Assembly (NCBI GenBank): GCA_958296165.1
Contig: OY282447.1
Location: forward strand, 4,129,154-4,193,153
Source: an uncultured Pseudomonadales bacterium
GTDB lineage: Bacteria > Pseudomonadota > Gammaproteobacteria > Pseudomonadales > Azotimanducaceae
Reading direction: 5' to 3'
DNA: 64,000 nucleotides
Made by a program: the position numbers and the translations under genes. Below, piece after piece: positions 54,770-63,550 of this stretch. The notes below the pieces were generated by a model. It ran no database searches and had not been told where the DNA came from. It saw nothing but the letters and a program-made list of their open reading frames with translations. The stretch's first letter is position 1, and each line of letters begins with the position of its first letter.

Positions 54770-57700
54770 CGGCAAGCAACTACGAAGCGCTTGGACGACG
54801 GGGACCCGCGGAACTCCACACTATGTTGGTTCGTGTTGGAAGGCTACTAGGGGCTGACATCTACCCCGACCCGACTCACTTCATCTTTGAGTTGCTGCAG
54901 AACGCGGAAGATGCGCTTGGCAGGTCCAACCACCGGCCGCGCTGTAGGGCTGTTCGATTTGATCTATCGGAGGGGTCGTTACGTGTCAGCCACTATGGGA
55001 AGCCGTTTGACGATTCCGATGTGAAGAGCATCTGCGACATCGCCCTTGGGACAAAAGCAGAAGACCTTACGCAGATTGGTCGCTTCGGTGTCGGCTTCAA
55101 ATCAGTCTTCCGCGTTACTAGCCGGCCGGAGATACATTCCGGCCCCGAAGACTTCGCCATTGTGGATCTCTATCAGCCGTCCGCCGCACCACCAATCGAA
55201 CGTGACCCAGATCAGACTGTCTTCGTCATGCCGCTAAGAGACCCTGACAAGGATGGTGAAGAAATTGCTAAAGGGCTTCGACGTATTGACCCTAACACGC
55301 TGCTGTTCCTACGCGAGATCGACACCATTGAGTGGTCGCTTCCAAACGGAGAACTCGGCAAGTATAGGCGGCAGTCTGACCGTCGGGACGAGTACGTTCA
55401 GCGCGTGACCGTTGTCGGGGAGTCTACTGGCCAGGACGGTTCCGAGAGGGACTGGTTAGTGTTTGCGAGGCCAATTCGTGCTGGCGACGTGATCGCAGGG
55501 TACGTTGAAGTCGCCTTCCTACTTGAGGATGGCCGCGTCGTACCGGTATCTCGCTCGCCGTTGATGGTGTTCTTCCCCACCGCGGTGAAGACTGGTCTCG
55601 GCTTCCGCGTCCAAGGTCCTTACCGTACGACAATGGGTCGAGATAACGTCCCGAGAGACGGAGAGTGGAACCAAGAGTGTGTGAAGGCGACCTGCAATGT
55701 ACTTGTGGATGCCCTCGTCTGGTTACGCGACCGAAACATGCTCGACGTGAACGTACTCCAGTGCCTGCCTCTAGATCAGCGCAAGTTCGATCACCACAGC
55801 ATGTTCGCGCCTTTGTACGAAAGCGTCAAGGACGCGCTCCGCTCCCAAGATCTGCTACCCACATTCGATGGAGCGTATGCCGCAGCCCCAAGGGTGAAGC
55901 TCGCCCGCTCGCATGAACTGCGTAAGTTATTCCGCGGCAAAAAGATCAAGCGGCTGTTTAAGAGCAAGCACAAGACATCGTGGCTGACTGAGGGCATCTC
56001 CGAAGATCGAACGCCGGCTCTTCGGACGTACCTCATGAACGATCTGGGGGTTGAAGAGGTGACACCTCAAATCATACTGTCCAAGCTCGACACGACGTTT
56101 CTTCGCCACCAAAGCGACGGCTGGCTATGTCGGCTCTATGAATTCCTCAAGGGTCAAGTAGCCCTACATCCGCAAGCGAAATCGGTGCCGATTGTTCGGC
56201 TGTCTGATGGCAGGCATGTACGACCGTATGAAGACAATGAACCACAGGCCTTCCTGCCGGGCTCAGCGAAGACGGACTTCCCCACAGTGCGCAAGCGCGC
56301 ATGCCGGTCTGCCGACGCAAGGCAGTTCCTTAGCATGATTGGTCTCTCAGAGCCAAATCCCGTTGATGACGTGATACGAAATGTGCTGCCAAAGTACGAC
56401 AAGGAGGACCTGCGCGTATCAGACGCAGAGTACGCGGCTGACATTGAGCGGATCTTGGCGGCGTCCCAAACAAAGACGTCTAACAAGCGCGAAGAGTTAG
56501 TACAACGTCTCGGCTCCACTCGATTCGTCCGCGCTGTGAGTGCCGAGGACAGTGCGGTGCGCTTTACATGGCCGAACGGACTTTACTTGGCAACGGAGCG
56601 GCTCAAGGCGTTGTTTGAGGGTGTCGCTGGCATCGAGATCGTGGATGATCGTTGTGATGCGCTTCGGGGCAATCACACTCGCGATCTTCTTGAGGCCTGC
56701 GGCGCAGTTGGACACTTATTGCCTATCAGGAAGGAGTATTCGCGCTGGAACTGTCCACTGCCGCCGGATTTTGACGCGCTACGTGAACAGAACGGCCATG
56801 CGGAGACGTCCGGGAGAAGGGACGCGGTGACCGACTGGGAAGTGCGCGGCCTGAACGACGTTCTTGCGCAGCTTGCCTCTCTGGACTCAGAAAATCAGCG
56901 TGGCAGGGCAACGCACATCTGGGAGGCGCTGATCCAGCTGCAGGAGCGGCGAGGAAAGGGGATCTTTCGCGCCGAGTATCGTTGGTCATACGACCGCCGG
57001 AACTACATAGAGGAGTTCGACTCGGACTTCATTCGACAGCTCAACAGCTTTGCGTGGATTCCCAGTGAGGACGGTGGATTGCAACGGCCTGACTTGGTGC
57101 TGTTCGATTCGTTGGGCTGGCCAGACGATCCGTTCCTGCTGACCAAGATTCGCTTTAAGCCGCCGATCGTTGACCAGCTTGCAGCGGAGGCCGGCTTCGA
57201 GCCCGCAATGCTGGACCGGTTGAAAGAGCTTGGCATCACGAGCCTGGCGGAACTAGAGAAGCTAGGACTGCCGGAGGACCAGCCCGGTGTGCCGAGCGAC
57301 GTGAACCCTGTCGCGGATGCGGTGAGTGCTCTGGGCGTGACGCAACCGGGAAGTCCCACGGTTGAAGATCCATCTGTCGAACAAAGCCGGACTTCCGAGG
57401 GTGGGACCGGCTCCCCAGCACCTTTAGGTGGGTACGACGGCCCTTCAGAGAAGACGGGCCATCGTGGCTCAGCGTCTGCCGGACACCCTCAACAGACCGG
57501 GACAGCGAGTGCGTCAAGCCGCGGTAGCGCCCCTTTCATCTCCTATGTAGCAGTCGATCACGAAGACAGCGCCGACGAAAGCGGCGATCTGGATCACGAT
57601 GGGCGCATGGAGTTGGAGAAATGGGCCATCGAATTCATTCTGAACCACGAGGAGGACTGGCAGCGGACGCGTAAGAACAATCCAGGATTCGATCTAGTCA

Positions 57701-57951
57701 AGATTGCAGACGGTCAAGAGTGGATCTGGTGCGAAGTGAAGGCGATGAAGGCCAGCCTTCATGACCGGCCAGTGGGACTGTCCCACACGCAGTTCAAATG
57801 TGCGCAGGAACGAGGCGACGCCTACTGGCTCTATGTGGTTGAGTGCGCCGGAGGCGAAAACGCCCGGATCGTGCGCATTCGGGATCCCGCAGGCCAGGCA
57901 AAGACGTTCACCTTCGACAAGGGCTGGCTTGGCGTGGCGGAGGTGGGTTGA
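54766..57951 (+). CDS. Sacsin-like GHKL ATPase with C-terminal DUF3883 domain
   Basis: Protein of about 1061 residues. The N-terminus has a sacsin-type HSP90-fold ATP site: FIFELLQNAEDA (E42, N46, D49), HYGKPFDDSDVKSICDIALG, and IGRFGVGFKSVF. A long unassigned middle follows, then a Ser/Pro/Gly-rich linker (~860-935), and a DUF3883 domain (ELEKWAIEFILNHEEDWQ, NPGFDLVKI, WIWCEVKAM) with the E...D...ExK pattern of PD-(D/E)XK nucleases. The start is TTG 54766, which overlaps the helicase stop (TTGA) and has GGGGAGG 4 nt upstream; the frame is open from 54712. The gene looks more AT-rich than its neighbours, hinting at separate origin. Confidence 0.82.
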   Translation: MTASNYEALGRRGPAELHTMLVRVGRLLGADIYPDPTHFIFELLQNAEDALGRSNHRPRCRAVRFDLSEGSLRVSHYGKPFDDSDVKSICDIALGTKAEDLTQIGRFGVGFKSVFRVTSRPEIHSGPEDFAIVDLYQPSAAPPIERDPDQTVFVMPLRDPDKDGEEIAKGLRRIDPNTLLFLREIDTIEWSLPNGELGKYRRQSDRRDEYVQRVTVVGESTGQDGSERDWLVFARPIRAGDVIAGYVEVAFLLEDGRVVPVSRSPLMVFFPTAVKTGLGFRVQGPYRTTMGRDNVPRDGEWNQECVKATCNVLVDALVWLRDRNMLDVNVLQCLPLDQRKFDHHSMFAPLYESVKDALRSQDLLPTFDGAYAAAPRVKLARSHELRKLFRGKKIKRLFKSKHKTSWLTEGISEDRTPALRTYLMNDLGVEEVTPQIILSKLDTTFLRHQSDGWLCRLYEFLKGQVALHPQAKSVPIVRLSDGRHVRPYEDNEPQAFLPGSAKTDFPTVRKRACRSADARQFLSMIGLSEPNPVDDVIRNVLPKYDKEDLRVSDAEYAADIERILAASQTKTSNKREELVQRLGSTRFVRAVSAEDSAVRFTWPNGLYLATERLKALFEGVAGIEIVDDRCDALRGNHTRDLLEACGAVGHLLPIRKEYSRWNCPLPPDFDALREQNGHAETSGRRDAVTDWEVRGLNDVLAQLASLDSENQRGRATHIWEALIQLQERRGKGIFRAEYRWSYDRRNYIEEFDSDFIRQLNSFAWIPSEDGGLQRPDLVLFDSLGWPDDPFLLTKIRFKPPIVDQLAAEAGFEPAMLDRLKELGITSLAELEKLGLPEDQPGVPSDVNPVADAVSALGVTQPGSPTVEDPSVEQSRTSEGGTGSPAPLGGYDGPSEKTGHRGSASAGHPQQTGTASASSRGSAPFISYVAVDHEDSADESGDLDHDGRMELEKWAIEFILNHEEDWQRTRKNNPGFDLVKIADGQEWIWCEVKAMKASLHDRPVGLSHTQFKCAQERGDAYWLYVVECAGGENARIVRIRDPAGQAKTFTFDKGWLGVAEVG

Positions 57952-57953
57952 CC

Positions 57954-58019
57954 ATGGCAACTGCCACATCCGCCATTGGCATCATTGAAGCTAAAACGCC
58001 GGACAAGGTACGCCAATGA
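57954..58019 (+). CDS. 21-residue mini-ORF coupled to the methyltransferase gene
   Basis: ATG 57954 has GGAGG 10 nt upstream and opens a 21-codon frame (ATATSAIGIIEAKTPDKVRQ after Met) whose TGA overlaps the methyltransferase ATG in ATGA. It begins 2 nt after the ATPase stop. The arrangement suggests ribosomes pass from the ATPase through the mini-ORF to the methyltransferase, which has no good ribosome-binding site of its own. It may be a coupling peptide or a fragment; I recognise no family. Confidence 0.45.
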   Translation: MATATSAIGIIEAKTPDKVRQ

Positions 58020-60208
58020 ATCTCAAGCAGACCATCCTCGCCGTGATGGGCCGGGACGACCTGAAGGCTGCAATACACGTTGCTGGCTTGGACGAAGTGG
58101 ATCGCCGTAGGGTTCGGTCCATGCGCGAGGCGCTGTCGGGGAGCCGCGGCGTCAAACCCGCGCAGCTACTCGATGCCATGTCCGAAGCACAAGTGAAGGA
58201 TGTGTGCGAGCGGATGGGGATCGACCGGACTGGGCGCAAGAACGCCCTCATTCAACGTCTCCTCAACGGGAAGCCCAAGGCGGTCACTGTCGAGGCATCA
58301 CCGGACGACGACGTCGAAGCAGGGCGTCCGGCCAAGCCTGCGCCGTTGTCGCACGCGAAGATTAGCGTGACGAAGACCGAATTGGTGTGGCCAGGCAAGT
58401 ACAACGAGGACGGCACCCTACGGGAGGTACCCAGGGTGAGCTTGCCCTTCCAGGTGATTGAGACTGTTAACGAGAGTCGTGCGACTAGGGACGCCACGCA
58501 ACCGGGCACGCAAGCTACGCTGTTTGACGTATATGAGGGGACGGAGGGGGACACTTTCGAAGATGGGTGGCGCAACAAGCTCATTTGGGGCGACAACCTG
58601 TTGGTGATGGGGTCGCTGCTCGAGAAGTTCGCTGGCAAGATTGATCTAATCTACATAGATCCACCTTTTGCCACGGGCGCAGATTTCTCTTTCTCGGCGC
58701 ATGTTGGGGAGGGGAACACAAACCTGACCAAAGAACAGTCGATCATTGAGGAGAAAGCATACCGAGACACATGGGGCCGTGGGCTGCATTCGTTTCTCGA
58801 CATGATGACTGACAGACTTCATTTGTTACGCGATCTCCTGTCGCCAAGTGGTTCTATCTTCGTACACCTTGATCCGAACACGTCGTTTCTTATCCGTCAG
58901 GTCATGGATGAGATCTTCGGTTCGGACTGCTTCTGCAATCACATCATATGGAGCTACAAACGATGGCGTGGAACCCAGAATGTGTTCCAGAGAATGCACG
59001 ACGACATTCTGTTTTATCGGAAGATGCGCAAGAACGATGAGCATGTCTTCAACAAGGAGTATGAGGAGGTCTCCGAGAGCTACTTGAAGAGATTCGGCGG
59101 AAAGACACAGGTGCTCGACCCGGAGACGGGAACGAGGAAGATCACCATCGACGAACCTACGAAGGGACTTGCGCTACGTGATGTTTGGGACATTTCGATA
59201 GTTGCAGGCGTTTCCAGAGAGCGTACGGGTTATCCGACGCAGAAGCCAGAGGCACTGCTCGAAAGGGTTATCAGTACATGTACTGATAGTGGCGACCTTA
59301 TAGCCGACTTTTTCTGCGGTTCCGGGACGAGTTTAGCGGTTGCGGAGCGGCTGAATCGACGCTGGATCGGATGTGACTTAGGCAAGTGGGGTGTCCATGT
59401 CAGTCGGAAACGATTGCTTGGCATCAAGAACTGCAAACCCTTTGATGTCCTCAACCTTGGCAAGTACGAACGGCAGTATTGGCAAGCTGCTATGTTTGGT
59501 GGCACAAGTGCTTCTCCAATGATGGAGAGCACGCTCTACGAGTATCTGGCGTTCATACTCAGGCTCTACGGCGCCCGCCCCGTGCCGGGCCTTTCACATC
59601 TGCACGGCCAGAAGAATAGAGCGATGGTCCATGTCGGGTCAGTTGACGCTCCCATAACCATTGGCGACATTGATGCCGCTGTGGATGAGTGCGTCAGGCT
59701 TCGGCAGAAGGAGCTGCATGTGCTTGGCTGGGAGTGGGAGATGGGGCTGCATGACCTGATGGTCAGCGAGGCCAAAGCCAAGGGCGTCAAACTGCTGCCG
59801 CTGCAGATTCCGCGCGAGGTGATGGAGCGGCAGGCGGCGGAAAAACGTGATGTGCGCTTCTTCGAGTTGGCGTACCTGAAGGCAGCGATCCAAATGCCGA
59901 GGAAGCTGACGGCGTGCGTGAAGCTGGAGGACTTCGTAATCGCCAACCCCGAACTCATCCCATCGGATGTGCGGAGCAAGGTCACCAAGTGGTCCGACTA
60001 CATCGACTATTGGGCTGTGGATTGGGACTTCCAGCATGACACTTTCATGCAGGGCTGGGTGACGTACCGCACGAGGCAAGATCGCTCGCTGGCGCTGGTC
60101 TCCGATCCGTACACCTATCCAAGCGCAGGGAGGTATCGCGCCTTGGTGAAGGTGATTGACATCTTCGGCAACGACACGTCGCAGTTGTTCGACGTGCGGA
60201 TGAGATAG
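58016..60208 (+). CDS. Site-specific DNA methyltransferase (Mod) with N-terminal SAP domain
   Basis: Protein of 730 residues. Residues ~48-86 are a SAP-type DNA-binding helix pair (LLDAMSEAQVKDVCERMGID, KNALIQRLLNG). The catalytic motif IV DPPF (~215, in IDLIYIDPPFATGADF) comes before the SAM motif FCGSGTS (~433), which is the beta-class order of type III Mod enzymes; YPTQKPEALLERVI lies between them. The remainder, to about 730, is a large C-terminal region without a clear domain. It probably methylates adenine at N6. It is followed after 2 nt by the Res gene, completing a type III-like pair. A SAP domain in Mod is uncommon. Confidence 0.87.
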   Translation: MNLKQTILAVMGRDDLKAAIHVAGLDEVDRRRVRSMREALSGSRGVKPAQLLDAMSEAQVKDVCERMGIDRTGRKNALIQRLLNGKPKAVTVEASPDDDVEAGRPAKPAPLSHAKISVTKTELVWPGKYNEDGTLREVPRVSLPFQVIETVNESRATRDATQPGTQATLFDVYEGTEGDTFEDGWRNKLIWGDNLLVMGSLLEKFAGKIDLIYIDPPFATGADFSFSAHVGEGNTNLTKEQSIIEEKAYRDTWGRGLHSFLDMMTDRLHLLRDLLSPSGSIFVHLDPNTSFLIRQVMDEIFGSDCFCNHIIWSYKRWRGTQNVFQRMHDDILFYRKMRKNDEHVFNKEYEEVSESYLKRFGGKTQVLDPETGTRKITIDEPTKGLALRDVWDISIVAGVSRERTGYPTQKPEALLERVISTCTDSGDLIADFFCGSGTSLAVAERLNRRWIGCDLGKWGVHVSRKRLLGIKNCKPFDVLNLGKYERQYWQAAMFGGTSASPMMESTLYEYLAFILRLYGARPVPGLSHLHGQKNRAMVHVGSVDAPITIGDIDAAVDECVRLRQKELHVLGWEWEMGLHDLMVSEAKAKGVKLLPLQIPREVMERQAAEKRDVRFFELAYLKAAIQMPRKLTACVKLEDFVIANPELIPSDVRSKVTKWSDYIDYWAVDWDFQHDTFMQGWVTYRTRQDRSLALVSDPYTYPSAGRYRALVKVIDIFGNDTSQLFDVRMR
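59269..59288. repeat. 20-bp perfect palindrome inside the mod gene
   Basis: TATCAGTACA followed directly by TGTACTGATA, with no spacer, lies within codons for VISTCTDSG of the methyltransferase. A perfect 20-bp palindrome is rare by chance and could be a regulator-binding site, or just a consequence of codon choice. Confidence 0.5.
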
Positions 60209-60210
60209 CG

Positions 60211-63066
60211 GTGGCGCGCTCCGTCATCGCCTACGACAAGGACTTGCCGGAGATCGCAGGTCGCCTCTCGTGGGAGAAGCCCACCTCTCACTTGGTAAAG
60301 GACGAAGCGGCGTCGACGGGATGGCGCGAGGATGATTCCGTGCGACGTCCAAGCAAGCTCCTGCTGGTACCGAAGATTCGCGCCGCCGTAGATGCATGGC
60401 GCGAAGACGACTACGCCGGCGCATCGGACGTTACGCAACGTCTGTTCGCGTACTGGTTTGAGGAGGATCACGAAGTGTCCGGGTTCCCGGCGCCGTTTCG
60501 CTACTATTTCTGTCAACGCGAAGCGATCGAGACGTTGGTTTGGCTGATCGAAGTGGCGGATCAACGCGACGCCGAGGCGCTAGTCAACACCTACGGCACC
60601 ACCTTTCAAAAGGACTTGGTGTCCAAGAACATCTCCTTCGAGACCGGAATGGGCGGTACGCGGCGGTTGCGGCGGTTCGTGCCGGAGCTCAATGCCGATG
60701 GCGTTCAAGACCTGCCGCCGAAGGATCTGCGCCGCTTCGCTTTCAAGATGGCCACGGGATCAGGCAAGACGTGGGTGATGGCCATGGCGATTGTTTGGAG
60801 CCGCTTCCACAAGCTCATGGTGGCGGGTTCGCAGATGTCCACGAACTTCCTCATCGTGGCACCCAACGTCATCGTCTATCAGCGCTTGGAGAAGGACTTC
60901 GGGAGCAACCGGCTGTTTCATCAGCTGCCACTCATTCCGCCGGAGTGGCGGAACCGCTTCACCCAGAATGTGATCTTGCGTGGGGACGCTGCGGAGCCGG
61001 GTTCCGCGGGCAATCTGTTTCTCACCAACATCCATCAGCTCTACGAAACGAGGGAGAGGGAGTGGACGCCCACAAACGCGATGGACGCTTTGCTCGGGCG
61101 CAAGCCTGCCAAGGACGTCGCAGCGTCGGCGGAGCGCACGATGCTGGATCGGGTGAAGTCGCTTGGCGACGTCATCGTCATTAACGACGAGGCGCATCAC
61201 GTCCACGACAAAAAGCTCGCTTGGAGCCAATCCTTGCTGGCGATTCATCAGGCAGTACCCAACGGCATCGACGCGTGGCTGGATTTCTCGGCTACGCCGA
61301 AGGATCAAAACGGCATGTACTTCCCGTGGACAGTCGTGGACTACCCGTTGGCCCAAGCCGTCGAAGACCGGATCGTGAAGGCACCGTTGATCGTCACCAA
61401 AGAAGCGGACAAGAATCAGCCGCTGGAGGATCCGGACCATATCACTAAAGAGAATGTGGCCGAGAAATACAGCTACTGGCTGCAAGCCGCGGTAAAGCGC
61501 TGGAAGGCGCATTGGAAGGTTTACAAGACGAAGCTCGGCGTCCGGCCCGTGCTGTTCGTCATGGCGGAGAAGAACGTGTACGCCGACGCGCTTGGCGAAT
61601 ATCTGTGGCGAACACAGCAGTTCGGCTTGAGGCAATCTGAAGTGCTGGTCATCCACACGGACTCGGCCGGCGAAATCACCAAGAAAGATCTGGAGGCGGC
61701 GCGTACCGCAGCTCGAGACATTGACGACGCCAAGAGTCAAATCAAGGTCATCGTCAGCGTGATGATGCTGCGCGAAGGTTGGGATGTTCGAAACGTGTCG
61801 GTGGTGTTGGGATTGCGCCCGTTCACGGCCAAGGCCGAGATTCTGCCGGAGCAAGTGATTGGTCGCGGTTTGCGTCTGATGAAAGACGTAAGCCCGGATC
61901 GAACGCAAACCTTGGAAGTGCTTGGCACCCGCAATCTGCTGCGGATACTGCGCGAACAGCTGGAGGCCGAGGGCGTGGGCGTGGCAAGCACCGATGTCAA
62001 TCCCCCGCCGGCGGTCGTCATCGAACCCGTGCAGGGGCGCTTGGATTACGACATCGGCATCCCCATCACCAAGCCAAGCCTCAGGCGCGAGGTACGCAAG
62101 CTAGAAGACTTGGACGTTCGATCTCTGGAAGCCATCTACGAGCAAGAAGAGCTCGAAGAGCCCTACCGCATCCGCTTGAAGATGGAGTTCTCTCCCACCG
62201 CAACCGAAGTGCATCAGGAGGACATCGCCGCGGAGCAAATGGCGGCGCAGAAATCGCTCGTTCGTATAGCCAACATGGTCTTACGAAGCATGGGGTTACC
62301 GAGCCATTTCGCAGCTTTGTATCCCGCCGTCAAGGAGTATGTCGAACAGCGCTGCTTCGGGCAGGAAGTAGATCTGGAGAACGCGAGCGTCCAATCCCAC
62401 CTCTCGCGGCTAGCCGTCCGCGAAGGGATCGCGAAATACCTCACCCGGAAGATCGGAGAACTCACGGTGGAGCAGCGGAAGGTCGAGTTCGACGACGCGT
62501 CCTTCCACCTCTCGGAAACAAAGCCGTTCCACTGGCGCCGTAACCTTCCGCCGTTGCAGGCAGAGAAGACCGTGTTCAACTACGTTGCTACCTATAACAA
62601 CTTCGAGCGCCAGTTCGCCGGGTTCCTGAACCGCGCCCCCGACGTCCTGCGCTTCGCCGCCCTCGGTACCACGGAGCAAGGCGCATCCGGCACAACCTTC
62701 CGCGTGGACTACCTGAAGCCAAGCGGTGCCATCGGCTTCTACTACCCAGACTGGGTGGCGGTACAACGGGATCTGGATGACGAGATCGTGAACTGGGTGA
62801 TCGAGACGAAGGGCCGTGTTTGGGAAGGCACCGAGGAAAAGGACGCTGCCATGCACGACTGGTGCAAGAGAGTCAGTCGTGCGACCGGTGACATTTGGCA
62901 GTACATCCGAGTTAACCAAGCGGAGTTTCGGGACGATTTCGAGACCTTCCGCGCAATGGTCTTCAAGCTCGTCGCGCTTGAGATGTTTCGCGAGCGCGAC
63001 AATAGTGGCGCGACGATTACGCACGAGGAGTTTCTTCAATGGCGTGACGAAGGCCGCCGCTACTGA
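60211..63066 (+). CDS. Type III-like restriction helicase/endonuclease (Res)
   Basis: Protein of 951 residues. Superfamily 2 helicase motifs: Q-like region FRYYFCQREAIETLVW, Walker A ATGSGKT (181-187), DEAH (326-329), FSATPKDQ, VSVMMLREGWDVRNVSVVLG and EQVIGRGLRLM. A C-terminal nuclease of the Res type reads FYYPDWVAV (D847) and VIETKGR (E865, K867), the PD...ExK triad. The GTG start follows the Mod stop by 2 nt. With Mod it would form a restriction-modification complex that translocates on DNA. The stop shares one base with the PIN gene start (TGATG). Confidence 0.9.
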   Translation: MARSVIAYDKDLPEIAGRLSWEKPTSHLVKDEAASTGWREDDSVRRPSKLLLVPKIRAAVDAWREDDYAGASDVTQRLFAYWFEEDHEVSGFPAPFRYYFCQREAIETLVWLIEVADQRDAEALVNTYGTTFQKDLVSKNISFETGMGGTRRLRRFVPELNADGVQDLPPKDLRRFAFKMATGSGKTWVMAMAIVWSRFHKLMVAGSQMSTNFLIVAPNVIVYQRLEKDFGSNRLFHQLPLIPPEWRNRFTQNVILRGDAAEPGSAGNLFLTNIHQLYETREREWTPTNAMDALLGRKPAKDVAASAERTMLDRVKSLGDVIVINDEAHHVHDKKLAWSQSLLAIHQAVPNGIDAWLDFSATPKDQNGMYFPWTVVDYPLAQAVEDRIVKAPLIVTKEADKNQPLEDPDHITKENVAEKYSYWLQAAVKRWKAHWKVYKTKLGVRPVLFVMAEKNVYADALGEYLWRTQQFGLRQSEVLVIHTDSAGEITKKDLEAARTAARDIDDAKSQIKVIVSVMMLREGWDVRNVSVVLGLRPFTAKAEILPEQVIGRGLRLMKDVSPDRTQTLEVLGTRNLLRILREQLEAEGVGVASTDVNPPPAVVIEPVQGRLDYDIGIPITKPSLRREVRKLEDLDVRSLEAIYEQEELEEPYRIRLKMEFSPTATEVHQEDIAAEQMAAQKSLVRIANMVLRSMGLPSHFAALYPAVKEYVEQRCFGQEVDLENASVQSHLSRLAVREGIAKYLTRKIGELTVEQRKVEFDDASFHLSETKPFHWRRNLPPLQAEKTVFNYVATYNNFERQFAGFLNRAPDVLRFAALGTTEQGASGTTFRVDYLKPSGAIGFYYPDWVAVQRDLDDEIVNWVIETKGRVWEGTEEKDAAMHDWCKRVSRATGDIWQYIRVNQAEFRDDFETFRAMVFKLVALEMFRERDNSGATITHEEFLQWRDEGRRY

Positions 63067-63476
63067 TGCCGATTGTCATTGACGCCTCCGTGGCTATCGC
63101 TTGGCGACTACGGGACCGCGAAGGCACGCCCCTTGCGGATTCCGCAATCGAAGCGGCCGAGTCCGACCTCATGGTTGTCCCAGACCTTTTCTGGCATGAA
63201 GTGAGAAGCGTCCTGCTAGTGGCAGAGAAGCAAGGTCGCATCGAGCGCGGTTCAGCAGAAGGGCATATACAGGCCATTCGTCGGCTGCGCCCCGATGGCG
63301 ACGGTGACCAAGATGACGAGCAGGTTGTTGCGCTAGCGCGTCGCCACAACTTGAGCGGCTACGACGCAGCTTACTTGGAAACGGCGAGGCGGCGACGGGC
63401 AGCGCTCGCAACGCTGGACCGGAGGTTGGCGAACGCCGCGAAGGACGAAGGAATCGCTGAAGTTAGAGCCATCTAG
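63066..63476 (+). CDS. PIN-domain protein (VapC-like), no visible antitoxin
   Basis: Protein of 136 residues with the VapC-type PIN layout: MPIVIDASVAIAWRL (first Asp), VVPDLFWHEVRSVLL (Glu), LSGYDAAYLETARRRRA (Asp) and LATLDRRLANAA (last Asp). The four acidic residues expected for Mg-dependent RNase activity are present. Its ATG overlaps the Res stop by one base, so it is translated with the restriction operon. VapC toxins normally follow a vapB antitoxin; none is present here, nor between this gene and pyrF. Confidence 0.85.
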   Translation: MPIVIDASVAIAWRLRDREGTPLADSAIEAAESDLMVVPDLFWHEVRSVLLVAEKQGRIERGSAEGHIQAIRRLRPDGDGDQDDEQVVALARRHNLSGYDAAYLETARRRRAALATLDRRLANAAKDEGIAEVRAI

Positions 63477-63550
63477 CCTCCATCCAGATTGCCCACTCGC
63501 CACCCCAGCGTGTCGGTATCATTCACTGGTCTCGGTCGCCCTGACGCGCC

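Noticed and set aside
58016-63066. Classification as BREX, DISARM or type I restriction
   Set aside because: No PglX/PglZ, no DUF1998 (DrmB), no HsdS subunit; motif order and gene pair fit type III-like Mod/Res instead.
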